Assembly (NCBI GenBank): GCA_964593865.1
Contig: CAZQKE010000115.1
Coordinates: 1-6,811, forward strand
Origin: CAZQKE01 sp964593865
Lineage (GTDB): Bacteria > Chloroflexota > Anaerolineae > JAAYZQ01
DNA length: 6,811 nucleotides
Reading direction: 5' to 3'
Shown piece after piece: positions 1-5,897 of this stretch. Made by a program: the position numbers and the translations under genes. Under the pieces are notes generated by a model. That model saw nothing but the letters and a program-made list of their open reading frames with translations, was not told the origin of the DNA and made no database searches. Numbering within the stretch: position 1 is the stretch's first letter; every line of letters begins with the position of its first letter.

Positions 1-150
1 GGTCTTTTGATCGTACCAGGCATAGTAAAAAGCCAGGACCAATCGCTCGTCTCCGGCCTTGGCTACCTGCCGGGGGCTGTCGCCGGCCCACAGCACCAGG
101 CTTGATACGACTCCACCGATCAGAAGAATCCACCGCCACCGTACCATCAT
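1..150 (-). CDS. Exported protein, 5' part only, possibly GH99-like
   Basis: This is an open minus-strand frame of 50 codons with no stop, starting at the double ATG at 150-145 and running off the left edge. The peptide begins MMVRWRWILLIGGVVSSLVL and continues WAGDSP. The short basic start followed by a hydrophobic stretch (about residues 8-21) looks like a signal peptide or N-terminal membrane anchor. The mature part then reads ERLVLAFYYAWYDQKT (residues 35-50). A strand ending in AFYYxWYD is typical of the first beta strand of GH99-like (endo-mannosidase-type) TIM-barrel proteins, so a secreted glycosidase-like protein is the best guess, but only one motif supports it. A purine-rich stretch (GAGGATAAAGGG) lies just upstream, and AAAGGG is better spaced for the second ATG (147). 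A good minus-strand promoter lies at 203-175. The coding call is fairly safe; the function is tentative. Confidence 0.6.
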   Translation of the reverse strand, partial: MMVRWRWILLIGGVVSSLVLWAGDSPRQVAKAGDERLVLAFYYAWYDQKT

Positions 151-174
151 CAGCCCTTTATCCTCACCGCCAAA

Positions 175-203
175 AGTATAGCACACCTTCTGCTCCCCGC
201 CAA
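175..203 (-). promoter_or_regulatory. Sigma70-type promoter of the leftward gene
   Basis: Read on the minus strand, the -35 is TTGGCG (203-198), followed by a 17-base spacer and the -10 TATACT (180-175). The bases before the -10 are TGC, an extended -10 element. The predicted start of transcription is near 168, giving a leader of about 18 bases before the ATG at 150. The match is 4/6 for the -35 and 5/6 for the -10, with ideal spacing and the right position for the leftward gene. Confidence 0.6.
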
Positions 204-217
204 GTGACTGCCGACGA

Positions 218-246
218 TTGGCAAGTCGGTGCGATTGTGCTATACT
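218..246 (+). promoter_or_regulatory. Sigma70-type promoter of the signalling operon
   Basis: The -35 is TTGGCA (218-223), then a 17-base spacer, then the -10 TATACT (241-246). Each box matches 5/6 of the consensus, and TGC before the -10 makes an extended -10. Transcription should begin near 253, so the first usable start codon of the downstream response-regulator gene is the ATG at 286, not any earlier one. It sits back to back with the leftward promoter at 175-203, with only 14 bases between the two -35 boxes. Confidence 0.7.
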
Positions 247-285
247 GAGAGAGCAATTGCACCTGGAAGGAAGCAAAAAAGGCGT

Positions 286-1188
286 ATGGCTGGCGAGACG
301 GGTTTGGTGATTGATGATAGCGCGGAGCTGCGGTCTGTATTGGAGACGATTCTGCCCTACGGCGGCTATGAGGTTTTCCTGGCGAGCAGCGGTGCGGAAG
401 GATTGCGCCTGGTCCAGCAAAAGAATCCTGACCTGATTATGGTGGACCTGGAACTGCCCGATACCAACGGCCTCAAGATCCTCGAACGGTTGAACGAACA
501 AGGATTGTCCATCCCAACAATTATGATGACCGGTTACGGTTCGGAAGGGGTTGCAGCCCGCGCCCTGCGCCTGGGCGTGCGCGACTATTTGATCAAACCC
601 TTTACGACCGAAGAGGTTCTTTCCAGCGTGGAACGGGCGCTGACCGAAAGCCGCTTGCGCCGGGAGCAAGAGCAGCTGAAAGCCCGGCTGTCCGGCTATG
701 CTCGCCATCTGAAACTGATCGCCACCGTGGGGCGGACCATTGCCGCCGGGTTGGAGTCGATAGAGGCCTGGCAGCGCATCGTCGGCAGCGCGATCTATGT
801 CACCCATGCAGAAGCGGCTTTCCTGCTGGTTCGAGAGGCCGGCAATACCCATCTGCGCGTGCTCGGTGCGGAAGGACAGGTCCAACGCCCCTCGGCTCCT
901 ATCCCCATCACCAGCGGGGACCGCCGTCTGCGCCCGGTCCTGGAACAGGGAACGGCGGTCACGCTCTGCCAGACCGACCCTTTATCAACCATCGTCCTGC
1001 AAACAGGAGATCAGGTCCGCGCCGTCATGCAGGTTCCCCTTTTGGGACGGGGACGCGCTCTGGGGCTTTTGTCGGTGGACCGGCGACGCAAGAACACCGC
1101 CTTTACCGAGTATGACCAGCATCTCCTGATGATCCTGGCCGATTACGCAACCCTGGTCCTGGAACAGCAACAGCCCAGCACGGTATAA
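286..1188 (+). CDS. Response regulator with receiver and GAF domains
   Basis: A 300-residue cytoplasmic two-component protein. The receiver domain covers about residues 5-120. The acidic pair is D10-D11 (GLVIDDS), the phospho-accepting aspartate is D54 (MVDLELPD), the switch threonine is T82 (MMTGYG) and the conserved lysine is K104 (LIKPF). A charged, probably coiled-coil linker (about 112-140) leads to a GAF-type sensor domain (about 141-294; the segment AIYVTHAEAAFLLV and the closing strand ALGLLSVDRR are characteristic). No DNA-binding or enzymatic output domain is present, so it probably signals through protein contacts or ligand binding by the GAF. The start at 286 is chosen because an in-frame ATG at 229 lies between the -35 and -10 boxes; a purine-rich AAGGAAG stretch precedes 286. 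It is the first gene of an operon, with the hydrolase gene starting 12 bases after its stop. No partner histidine kinase is visible. Confidence 0.88.
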   Translation: MAGETGLVIDDSAELRSVLETILPYGGYEVFLASSGAEGLRLVQQKNPDLIMVDLELPDTNGLKILERLNEQGLSIPTIMMTGYGSEGVAARALRLGVRDYLIKPFTTEEVLSSVERALTESRLRREQEQLKARLSGYARHLKLIATVGRTIAAGLESIEAWQRIVGSAIYVTHAEAAFLLVREAGNTHLRVLGAEGQVQRPSAPIPITSGDRRLRPVLEQGTAVTLCQTDPLSTIVLQTGDQVRAVMQVPLLGRGRALGLLSVDRRRKNTAFTEYDQHLLMILADYATLVLEQQQPSTV

Positions 1189-1190
1189 TT

Positions 1191-1198
1191 GAGGGGAG
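1191..1198 (+). promoter_or_regulatory. Ribosome binding site fixing the hydrolase start
   Basis: A purine-rich GAGGGGAG lies just before the ATG at 1201. It supports that ATG over the in-frame TTG at 1189, which would place the ribosome site inside the coding region. Proteins of this family also typically begin MKVKFWGVRGS. Confidence 0.6.
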
Positions 1199-1200
1199 CG

Positions 1201-2022
1201 ATGAAAGTCAAATTTTGGGGGGTGCGCGGCTCGATTCCGGTCCCCGGACCCGATACGGTGCGCAGCGGTGGCAACACCCCGTGCGTCGAGGTCCTGACCG
1301 ATGACCGCGAGATCCTGATTCTGGACGCAGGGACCGGCATTCGCCTGCTGGGAAACGACCTGATGCGCCGTTCCAACGAGCGCATGGTCATCGTTCTGCT
1401 CTTTAGCCACACCCATTGGGACCACATCCAGGGGTTGCCCTTCTTTTCGCCCGCTCGTTTCCGGAACAACCGCCTGGTCGTCCTCGGCGAACGGCGGGTA
1501 GACAAGCAGTTAAAACAGGTGTTGGCCGGTCAGATGAGCGATGCGTATCTGCCCTTCAGCCTGGACGACCTGCAAGCGGACATGTTGATCAAAGAGGTGC
1601 ATAACGAAGAACCGATTGTCGTGGGTGATCATACATTGGTCATGCCCCGTCGCCTGACCCACCCCGGCGGCGTCTTTGGGTATCGCATCCGCCACCGCAA
1701 CTCGATCCTGGTGTATGCCACCGATGTCAGCCATGGCCAGGGCGAGCTGGATTCCCGCCTGGTGGACCTGGCCCGCGACGCCGATCTGCTCATCCATGAT
1801 AGCCAATTCACCCACGAGGAAAAGTTGCGGTGGCCCGATTGGGGGCATAGCTCCTGGGAGGAAGCGGTCCAGGTAGCTCTGGCAGCTGGCGTCAAACGCC
1901 TGGCCCTCTTTCACCATGATCCGAACCGCACCGACGCCGAACTGGATGCTTTCGAGAAACAAGCCCAGGATCTGTTCCCCGGCTCTTTCCTAGCCCGCGA
2001 AGGGATGGAGATCGAGATATAG
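1201..2022 (+). CDS. MBL-fold metallo-hydrolase, phosphodiesterase-like
   Basis: A 273-residue cytoplasmic enzyme of the metallo-beta-lactamase fold, closest in style to the PhnP/RNase Z-like branch (COG1235, Lactamase_B_2 type), whose members hydrolyse phosphodiester bonds. The start MKVKFWGVRGSIPVPGP and RSGGNTPCVEV are hallmark N-terminal motifs. The di-metal site is visible as HTHWDH (H70, H72, D74, H75), with further ligands at H154 (THPGG), D175 (YATDVSH) and a C-terminal histidine (H238/H239, LFHHDP). H199 and H216 (GHSSWEEA) are also conserved-looking. No signal peptide is present and the length is usual for the family. It lies 12 bases after the receiver-GAF gene and 3 bases before the cyclase gene, so the three are almost certainly co-transcribed. 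That context makes a cyclic nucleotide or related phosphodiester a plausible substrate, but this is inference from gene order. Classical class II cAMP phosphodiesterases have a somewhat different signature. Confidence 0.88.
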   Translation: MKVKFWGVRGSIPVPGPDTVRSGGNTPCVEVLTDDREILILDAGTGIRLLGNDLMRRSNERMVIVLLFSHTHWDHIQGLPFFSPARFRNNRLVVLGERRVDKQLKQVLAGQMSDAYLPFSLDDLQADMLIKEVHNEEPIVVGDHTLVMPRRLTHPGGVFGYRIRHRNSILVYATDVSHGQGELDSRLVDLARDADLLIHDSQFTHEEKLRWPDWGHSSWEEAVQVALAAGVKRLALFHHDPNRTDAELDAFEKQAQDLFPGSFLAREGMEIEI

Positions 2023-2025
2023 GCC

Positions 2026-4536
2026 ATGACTGCACGCTCCACCCCTAGAAGTCGGCCCCTTGACCGTTCAGGCCGAGAGAACATGAACTGTCAGAACGAT
2101 GTCGAATTCTTGAACAATTGCCGCCGGGCCACGATCCTGGTCGTAGACGACTCGGTGGCCAGTGCCCGCCTCATCGAACTCTACCTGAAGCGGGCCGGTT
2201 ACCGCGTGGTGCTGGCCCATGACAGCGATACCGCTCTGGCCAAAATCGCGGACGAGCATCCTGACCTGATCACCCTGGACGTGATGATGCCCGGCATGGA
2301 CGGCTTTACCTTGTGCGAACAGATCAAGTCCGACAAGCAGACCTGGTTCGTGCCGGTGATTTTGGTCACGGCTTTGAACGGCATTCAGGATCGGATCCGG
2401 GGCATCGAGGCCGGCGCCGACGACTTTTTGACCAAACCCTTCAACCGAGAAGAGATGCTGGCCCGCGTGCGCTCCCTGCTGCGGCTCAAATTTTCGCGGG
2501 AGGCGCTGCAAGAGGAGCGCAACCGTCTCGCGCTTCTCTACAAAATCGCCCAGGAGATCAACAGCCAGCTGGCCTTGAACGAAGTGCTGACCAAAATCGT
2601 CACCCTGACCCGTCAGGCCCTGGCGGCCAGCATGTGCAGCATTATCATCCTGGGCGAAAAGGCCCAAGACACCCTGCAAATCATCAGCCGGGAAGGGCAA
2701 CCGCCCACCACCGGCTCCGTTGCCCTCGCTACCTTGCAGCAGGGGCTGGGGGGATGGGTGCTCCAGCACCGGCAGGGGACCATTGTTGCCGACACCTCGC
2801 AGGACCAACGCTGGTTGGTGTTGCCCAGCGATACCATGCCGGTCGGTTCGGCCATTGCCGCCCCCTTGCTCTTGGGTGAAGAAGTCAAGGGCTTGCTCCT
2901 GCTGACCCATGCCGCCCCCAACTTTTTCGATGACGGTCATTTGGCCGTCCTGACCTCCATCGCAGCTCAGGCGGTCATCACCATCCGGAACGCCCAACTG
3001 TACGAGATGGAACAACGCCGCCGCCAGGAAGTCGAACTCCTGCAAATGGCCGGAGCCGCCATCAGCGCCGAGCTGAACCGCGACGCCCTGGCTTATCTGA
3101 TCGTCAACCAGGCTGCCACACTCCTGGACACTCCGGCGGCCAGCTTGATGCTCCTCGACAGCCGCTCGGAATACCTGACCATCGTCGCCTGGCGCGGCAT
3201 CTCGGAACGCTATGTACAGCGGGAGCGCGTACCCGCCGAGCAATTGGCCTCCCTGTTGGAAGGCGGATTGCGCTCTCTCCAAATTGCAGACCTGCACGAA
3301 CAAAGCCTGGGCCGCTCCGACCTGCTCATTCGTGAAGGTGTGGCCAGTCAACTGTTGTTGGTTCTGATCGCCTCCGGCCAATTCCTGGGAATCCTCAACC
3401 TCTACAGCATGGATACTCCCCGGCATTTCAGCTCCGATGAAATCAAACTGGCCGAGACCTTTGCCCAGCAAGCGGCCATTGCCCTGGCGAACGCCCAACT
3501 CTTGGAACGCACCCGCGAGGAGCGGGGAAAGCTCTCCGCCGTCCTCAGCAGCACGACCGACGCGGTGCTGGCCGTAGACGAAAAAGGCTGTCTGATCCTG
3601 GCCAACCCGGCGGCGGAGCGGACCTTCAAACTGAACGCTATCACCGATTTAGGGCGTCCGCTGGCGGGCCGAGCGCCGCCCCGGCTGCTGGAACTATTCG
3701 ACCGGGTTGCTCGCAGCGGTGAACCGGTGGCGGTCGAAATCGCCACCGAAGGAGGGCGAACCCTGTACGCCAGCGTCTCGCCGGTGTCCGGCGTGGGCGA
3801 AGTCGCCGTCGTGCAGGACATTTCCCCCCTCAAAGAACTGGAAGCCATGCGCCTGCGGGCAGAACAGGCAGAGCGACGCCGCATCCGCCGCATCTTTGAG
3901 CAATACATCAGCCCCGATCTGGTGGACCACATCCTGTCCCAGGAGTCGGGACTGTTGGAACGACGGGAGCGACGTGACGCCGTGGTGCTCTTTACCGACT
4001 TGCGCGGTTTTACCCGGCTGACATCGGCTTTTCCGGCAAATGCCGTGATTGACATGCTCAACGAATTCTTTACGGCAATGGTCGAGATCGTCTATGCCTA
4101 CCAGGGGACGGTCTTTGATCTGGCCGGGGACGAACTGATGGTTGCTTTTGGCGTTCCCCTGACCCAGCCGGATGCCGCCGAACGTGCAGTGCGCACGGCT
4201 GGCGATATGCAGCAAACCTTTGGTCGATTGCGCCAGCAGTGGCGGGCGGAACGAGGAGCCGAAGTGGGCCTGGGTGTGGGCATTGACCGTGGGCCGGTGA
4301 TCATGGGCAGCATCGGAGCGCCAACCCACGCCAACTTTGGGTTGGTGGGCCACGCCGTCAACCGGGCACACCGCCTGGTCGAGATTGCCCGCCACGGCGA
4401 AATCATCATCTCCGAAGCGGTCTTTCGATCCCTGGACAGCGAATTGCCGGGCTGGACTTTCGAACCGTTGCTGCCGGTGACGATCAAGGGCCAAAGCGTC
4501 CCCCTGCGCATTTATCTCGCCCAGCGTAACGAGTGA
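2026..4536 (+). CDS. Receiver-GAF-GAF-PAS class III nucleotide cyclase
   Basis: An 836-residue soluble signalling enzyme. The receiver is at about residues 36-150, with acidic pair D41-D42, phospho-acceptor D85 (LDVMMPGMDG), T115 and K137 (TKPF). GAF1 is at about 184-325, GAF2 at about 351-491 and PAS at about 502-606. An Arg/Glu-rich signalling helix (about 607-645, with IFEQYISPDLVDHIL) leads to the class III cyclase domain (about 650-830). Metal-binding aspartates are D658 (FTDLRGFT) and D702 (AGDELM); the transition-state residues are N779 and R783 (VNRAHRL), so it looks active. The substrate-selecting positions are D698 (where adenylate cyclases have Lys) and G772 (where they have Asp or Thr), an acidic/small pair closer to guanylate cyclases. 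Cyclisation of GTP or ATP, gated by phosphorylation and GAF/PAS ligands, is the expected role. The ATG at 2026, 3 bases after the hydrolase stop, is used; the ATG at 2083 (residue 20), preceded by GAGAGA, is an equally possible start because the receiver begins only near residue 36. Confidence 0.9.
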   Translation: MTARSTPRSRPLDRSGRENMNCQNDVEFLNNCRRATILVVDDSVASARLIELYLKRAGYRVVLAHDSDTALAKIADEHPDLITLDVMMPGMDGFTLCEQIKSDKQTWFVPVILVTALNGIQDRIRGIEAGADDFLTKPFNREEMLARVRSLLRLKFSREALQEERNRLALLYKIAQEINSQLALNEVLTKIVTLTRQALAASMCSIIILGEKAQDTLQIISREGQPPTTGSVALATLQQGLGGWVLQHRQGTIVADTSQDQRWLVLPSDTMPVGSAIAAPLLLGEEVKGLLLLTHAAPNFFDDGHLAVLTSIAAQAVITIRNAQLYEMEQRRRQEVELLQMAGAAISAELNRDALAYLIVNQAATLLDTPAASLMLLDSRSEYLTIVAWRGISERYVQRERVPAEQLASLLEGGLRSLQIADLHEQSLGRSDLLIREGVASQLLLVLIASGQFLGILNLYSMDTPRHFSSDEIKLAETFAQQAAIALANAQLLERTREERGKLSAVLSSTTDAVLAVDEKGCLILANPAAERTFKLNAITDLGRPLAGRAPPRLLELFDRVARSGEPVAVEIATEGGRTLYASVSPVSGVGEVAVVQDISPLKELEAMRLRAEQAERRRIRRIFEQYISPDLVDHILSQESGLLERRERRDAVVLFTDLRGFTRLTSAFPANAVIDMLNEFFTAMVEIVYAYQGTVFDLAGDELMVAFGVPLTQPDAAERAVRTAGDMQQTFGRLRQQWRAERGAEVGLGVGIDRGPVIMGSIGAPTHANFGLVGHAVNRAHRLVEIARHGEIIISEAVFRSLDSELPGWTFEPLLPVTIKGQSVPLRIYLAQRNE

Positions 4537-4664
4537 GGCCGCCCGTCCGCGAATCAGACGCAGTTGCACGAGCGAATACCCACGGCCCCCGAAGGGCGAT
4601 TTCGGCGCCAACCCAAAGCCCTGCGAGAATTTACCCAACCCCCCGAAACGTAGCCGCGCCTTGC

Positions 4665-4684
4665 GGGTGCAAGCGTTTGCATCC
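4665..4684. promoter_or_regulatory. LacI-family operator O1, upstream of the -35
   Basis: The core TGCAAGCGTTTGCA (4668-4681) is a near-perfect palindrome with the central CG and the AA/TT flanks typical of LacI/GalR-family sites. The symmetry extends to 4665-4684, with 8 of 10 base pairs matching. It ends 5 bases before the -35 box, centred near -50. The 13-base core GCAAGCGTTTGCA is repeated exactly in O2. Confidence 0.78.
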
Positions 4685-4689
4685 CTGAT

Positions 4690-4718
4690 TTGACAATCCA
4701 CTCCCCTTCTGCTATAAT
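4690..4718 (+). promoter_or_regulatory. Consensus sigma70 promoter of the lacI-type gene
   Basis: The -35 is TTGACA (4690-4695), followed by a 17-base spacer and TATAAT (4713-4718), a full match to the consensus in both boxes and spacing. Transcription should begin near 4725, inside operator O2. Such a strong promoter fits a unit that is kept off by a tight repressor until the inducer appears. Confidence 0.85.
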
Positions 4719-4736
4719 TGCGCAAGCGTTTGCACA
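4719..4736. promoter_or_regulatory. LacI-family operator O2, at the transcription start
   Basis: It shares the 13-base core GCAAGCGTTTGCA (4722-4734) with O1, and dyad symmetry extends over 4719-4736 with 7 of 9 pairs matching. It begins directly after the -10 box and covers the predicted start of transcription, so a bound repressor would block RNA polymerase. The centres of O1 and O2 are 53 bases apart, about five helical turns, which puts both on the same face of the DNA. Confidence 0.78.
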
Positions 4737-4772
4737 TGGGGCCTGACAGTTCGCACAGCGCGGGGTAGAGTG

Positions 4773-5777
4773 ATGGTCCAACGGACGGTGTCCATCAAAG
4801 ACATTGCCAGGGCGGCGGGGGTTTCCCCTTCGACCGTCTCCCGCGCTCTCCACGGCCACCCGCGCATCAGCCAGACGACCGCTTCCCGCATCCGCCACCT
4901 GGCCCAGGAGATGGGCTACACCCCCAGCCTACCGGCCCGCAGCCTTGTCACCAAAGACACGGCCACAATCGGTATGGTCATCACCCAGGCGGCCGACCCA
5001 TTCCTGGCCCGCCTGGTGCTGGGGGTGGAGGATGCCGCCCAGAGCCACGGCTATTCGGTGTTCCTCAGCAGCTCCTACCGGGACCCCCATCGGGAGGAAG
5101 CGGTCCTCCGCTCCTTTTATGAGCGGCGCGTCAGCGGCGTCGTCGTCACCGGCTCCCAGATCGATGACGGCTACCTGGATCTGTGTCAGCGTTACCCCCT
5201 GCCCGTCGTCCTGACCAATTGCCGCACCTACCCCTACTCCGTCCTGACCGACAACCGCTCCGGCGCGGAGCAGGCCGTCGAGCACCTGGTTCGATTGGGC
5301 CACCGACGGATCGCTTATGCGGCCAGCGACCTGGCCTCCCGCGCCAACCATGACCGATTTGCAGGCTACCGGGCCGTGCTAAAGCGGCATGGTATCCCTT
5401 TTGACCAGAACCTGGTCCTGAACGGCGATGGGACGCTGGCCGGGGGCGCCCAGGTGGGGGAAAGGTTACTGACGCTGGTTCCCCGCCCCACGGCGATCTT
5501 TTGCTTCAACGATGTGATGGCCATGGGGGTACTCCACACCCTCGTCGAAGCAGGTTTGTGCATCCCTCAAGATTGCTCCGTCGTGGGCTTTGACGACCTG
5601 GAATGGGCGGCCTACTACTGCCCGCCTTTGACAACGGTCCGCCAGCCGGGTTACCGCTTGGGCCGACGGGCAATACGGATGCTATTCCGCTTGATCGAGG
5701 GGCAAGAGAATGTGCAAGCCGAGGTCTTGCCGGCTGAACTGGTCGTCCGGCAGACGACCGGGCCGGTTGCCGTTTGA
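4773..5777 (+). CDS. LacI-family transcriptional repressor
   Basis: A 334-residue DNA-binding regulator of usual family length. The helix-turn-helix is at residues 8-27 (IKDIARAAGVSPSTVSRALH), followed by the hinge segment (about 50-60, with PARSL). The periplasmic-binding-protein-like effector domain begins near TIGMVI (65-70). Family motifs are visible: D160-N161, the R195-centred DRFAGYR, CFNDVMAMG (244-252), VGFDDLEWA (271-279) and LTTVRQP (286-292). The effector is probably a sugar or oligosaccharide, because a sugar-type binding-protein gene follows. Two operators matching the recognition style of this helix-turn-helix flank its own promoter, so autorepression is likely. The ATG at 4773 has GGGG 7 bases upstream; a GTG at 4770 is an alternative adding one residue. 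The downstream binding-protein gene starts 120 bases after the stop with no recognised promoter between, so co-transcription is likely. Confidence 0.93.
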   Translation: MVQRTVSIKDIARAAGVSPSTVSRALHGHPRISQTTASRIRHLAQEMGYTPSLPARSLVTKDTATIGMVITQAADPFLARLVLGVEDAAQSHGYSVFLSSSYRDPHREEAVLRSFYERRVSGVVVTGSQIDDGYLDLCQRYPLPVVLTNCRTYPYSVLTDNRSGAEQAVEHLVRLGHRRIAYAASDLASRANHDRFAGYRAVLKRHGIPFDQNLVLNGDGTLAGGAQVGERLLTLVPRPTAIFCFNDVMAMGVLHTLVEAGLCIPQDCSVVGFDDLEWAAYYCPPLTTVRQPGYRLGRRAIRMLFRLIEGQENVQAEVLPAELVVRQTTGPVAV

Positions 5778-5845
5778 AAGCGAAGCCGGAAGGGAAAGGG
5801 GGTGATCGGGCCGCAAGAAGATAGGGACTGGGCATTCCCGCCACA

Positions 5846-5865
5846 GGAACGCGGCGGTGCGTTCC
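5846..5865 (+). other. Hairpin in the leader of the binding-protein gene
   Basis: GGAACGC (5846-5852) and GCGTTCC (5859-5865) form a perfect 7-base-pair stem around the 6-base loop GGCGGT. It lies 20 bases before the AGGAGG ribosome site. No run of T follows, so it is not an intrinsic terminator. It could be an mRNA-stabilising or processing structure that raises expression of the binding protein relative to the repressor, or a protein-binding dyad. It does not resemble the LacI-type operators. Confidence 0.45.
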
Positions 5866-5897
5866 GTCAATCCACAATTACGAAAAGGAGGAAGAAA

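Noticed and set aside
199..222. Inverted repeat GCCAA / TTGGC as a regulator site
   Set aside because: The two arms are simply the -35 boxes of the divergent promoters, and the 14-base gap shows no further symmetry.
1184..1189. TATAAT as an internal -10 box before the hydrolase gene
   Set aside because: The hexamer is perfect but the matching -35 position (1161-1166, GGAACA) fits only 3 of 6 bases. It also overlaps the stop codon of the preceding gene in a tightly packed operon, so chance is more likely.
2068..3498. Long minus-strand open frame of 476 codons opposite the cyclase gene
   Set aside because: It lies antisense to strongly supported receiver and GAF coding sequence. Its translation is rich in Gly, Gln and His with no recognisable domain, as expected from the complement of GC-rich codons.
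4585..4605. Possible terminator hairpin after the cyclase gene (CCGAA/TTCGG, GCCC/GGGC)
   Set aside because: The stems are only 4-5 base pairs, mutually exclusive, and no T run follows. Termination must be elsewhere or factor-dependent.
3694..4737. Minus-strand open frame of 347 codons
   Set aside because: It is antisense to the PAS and cyclase domains and runs into the promoter and operator region. No domain pattern is seen.
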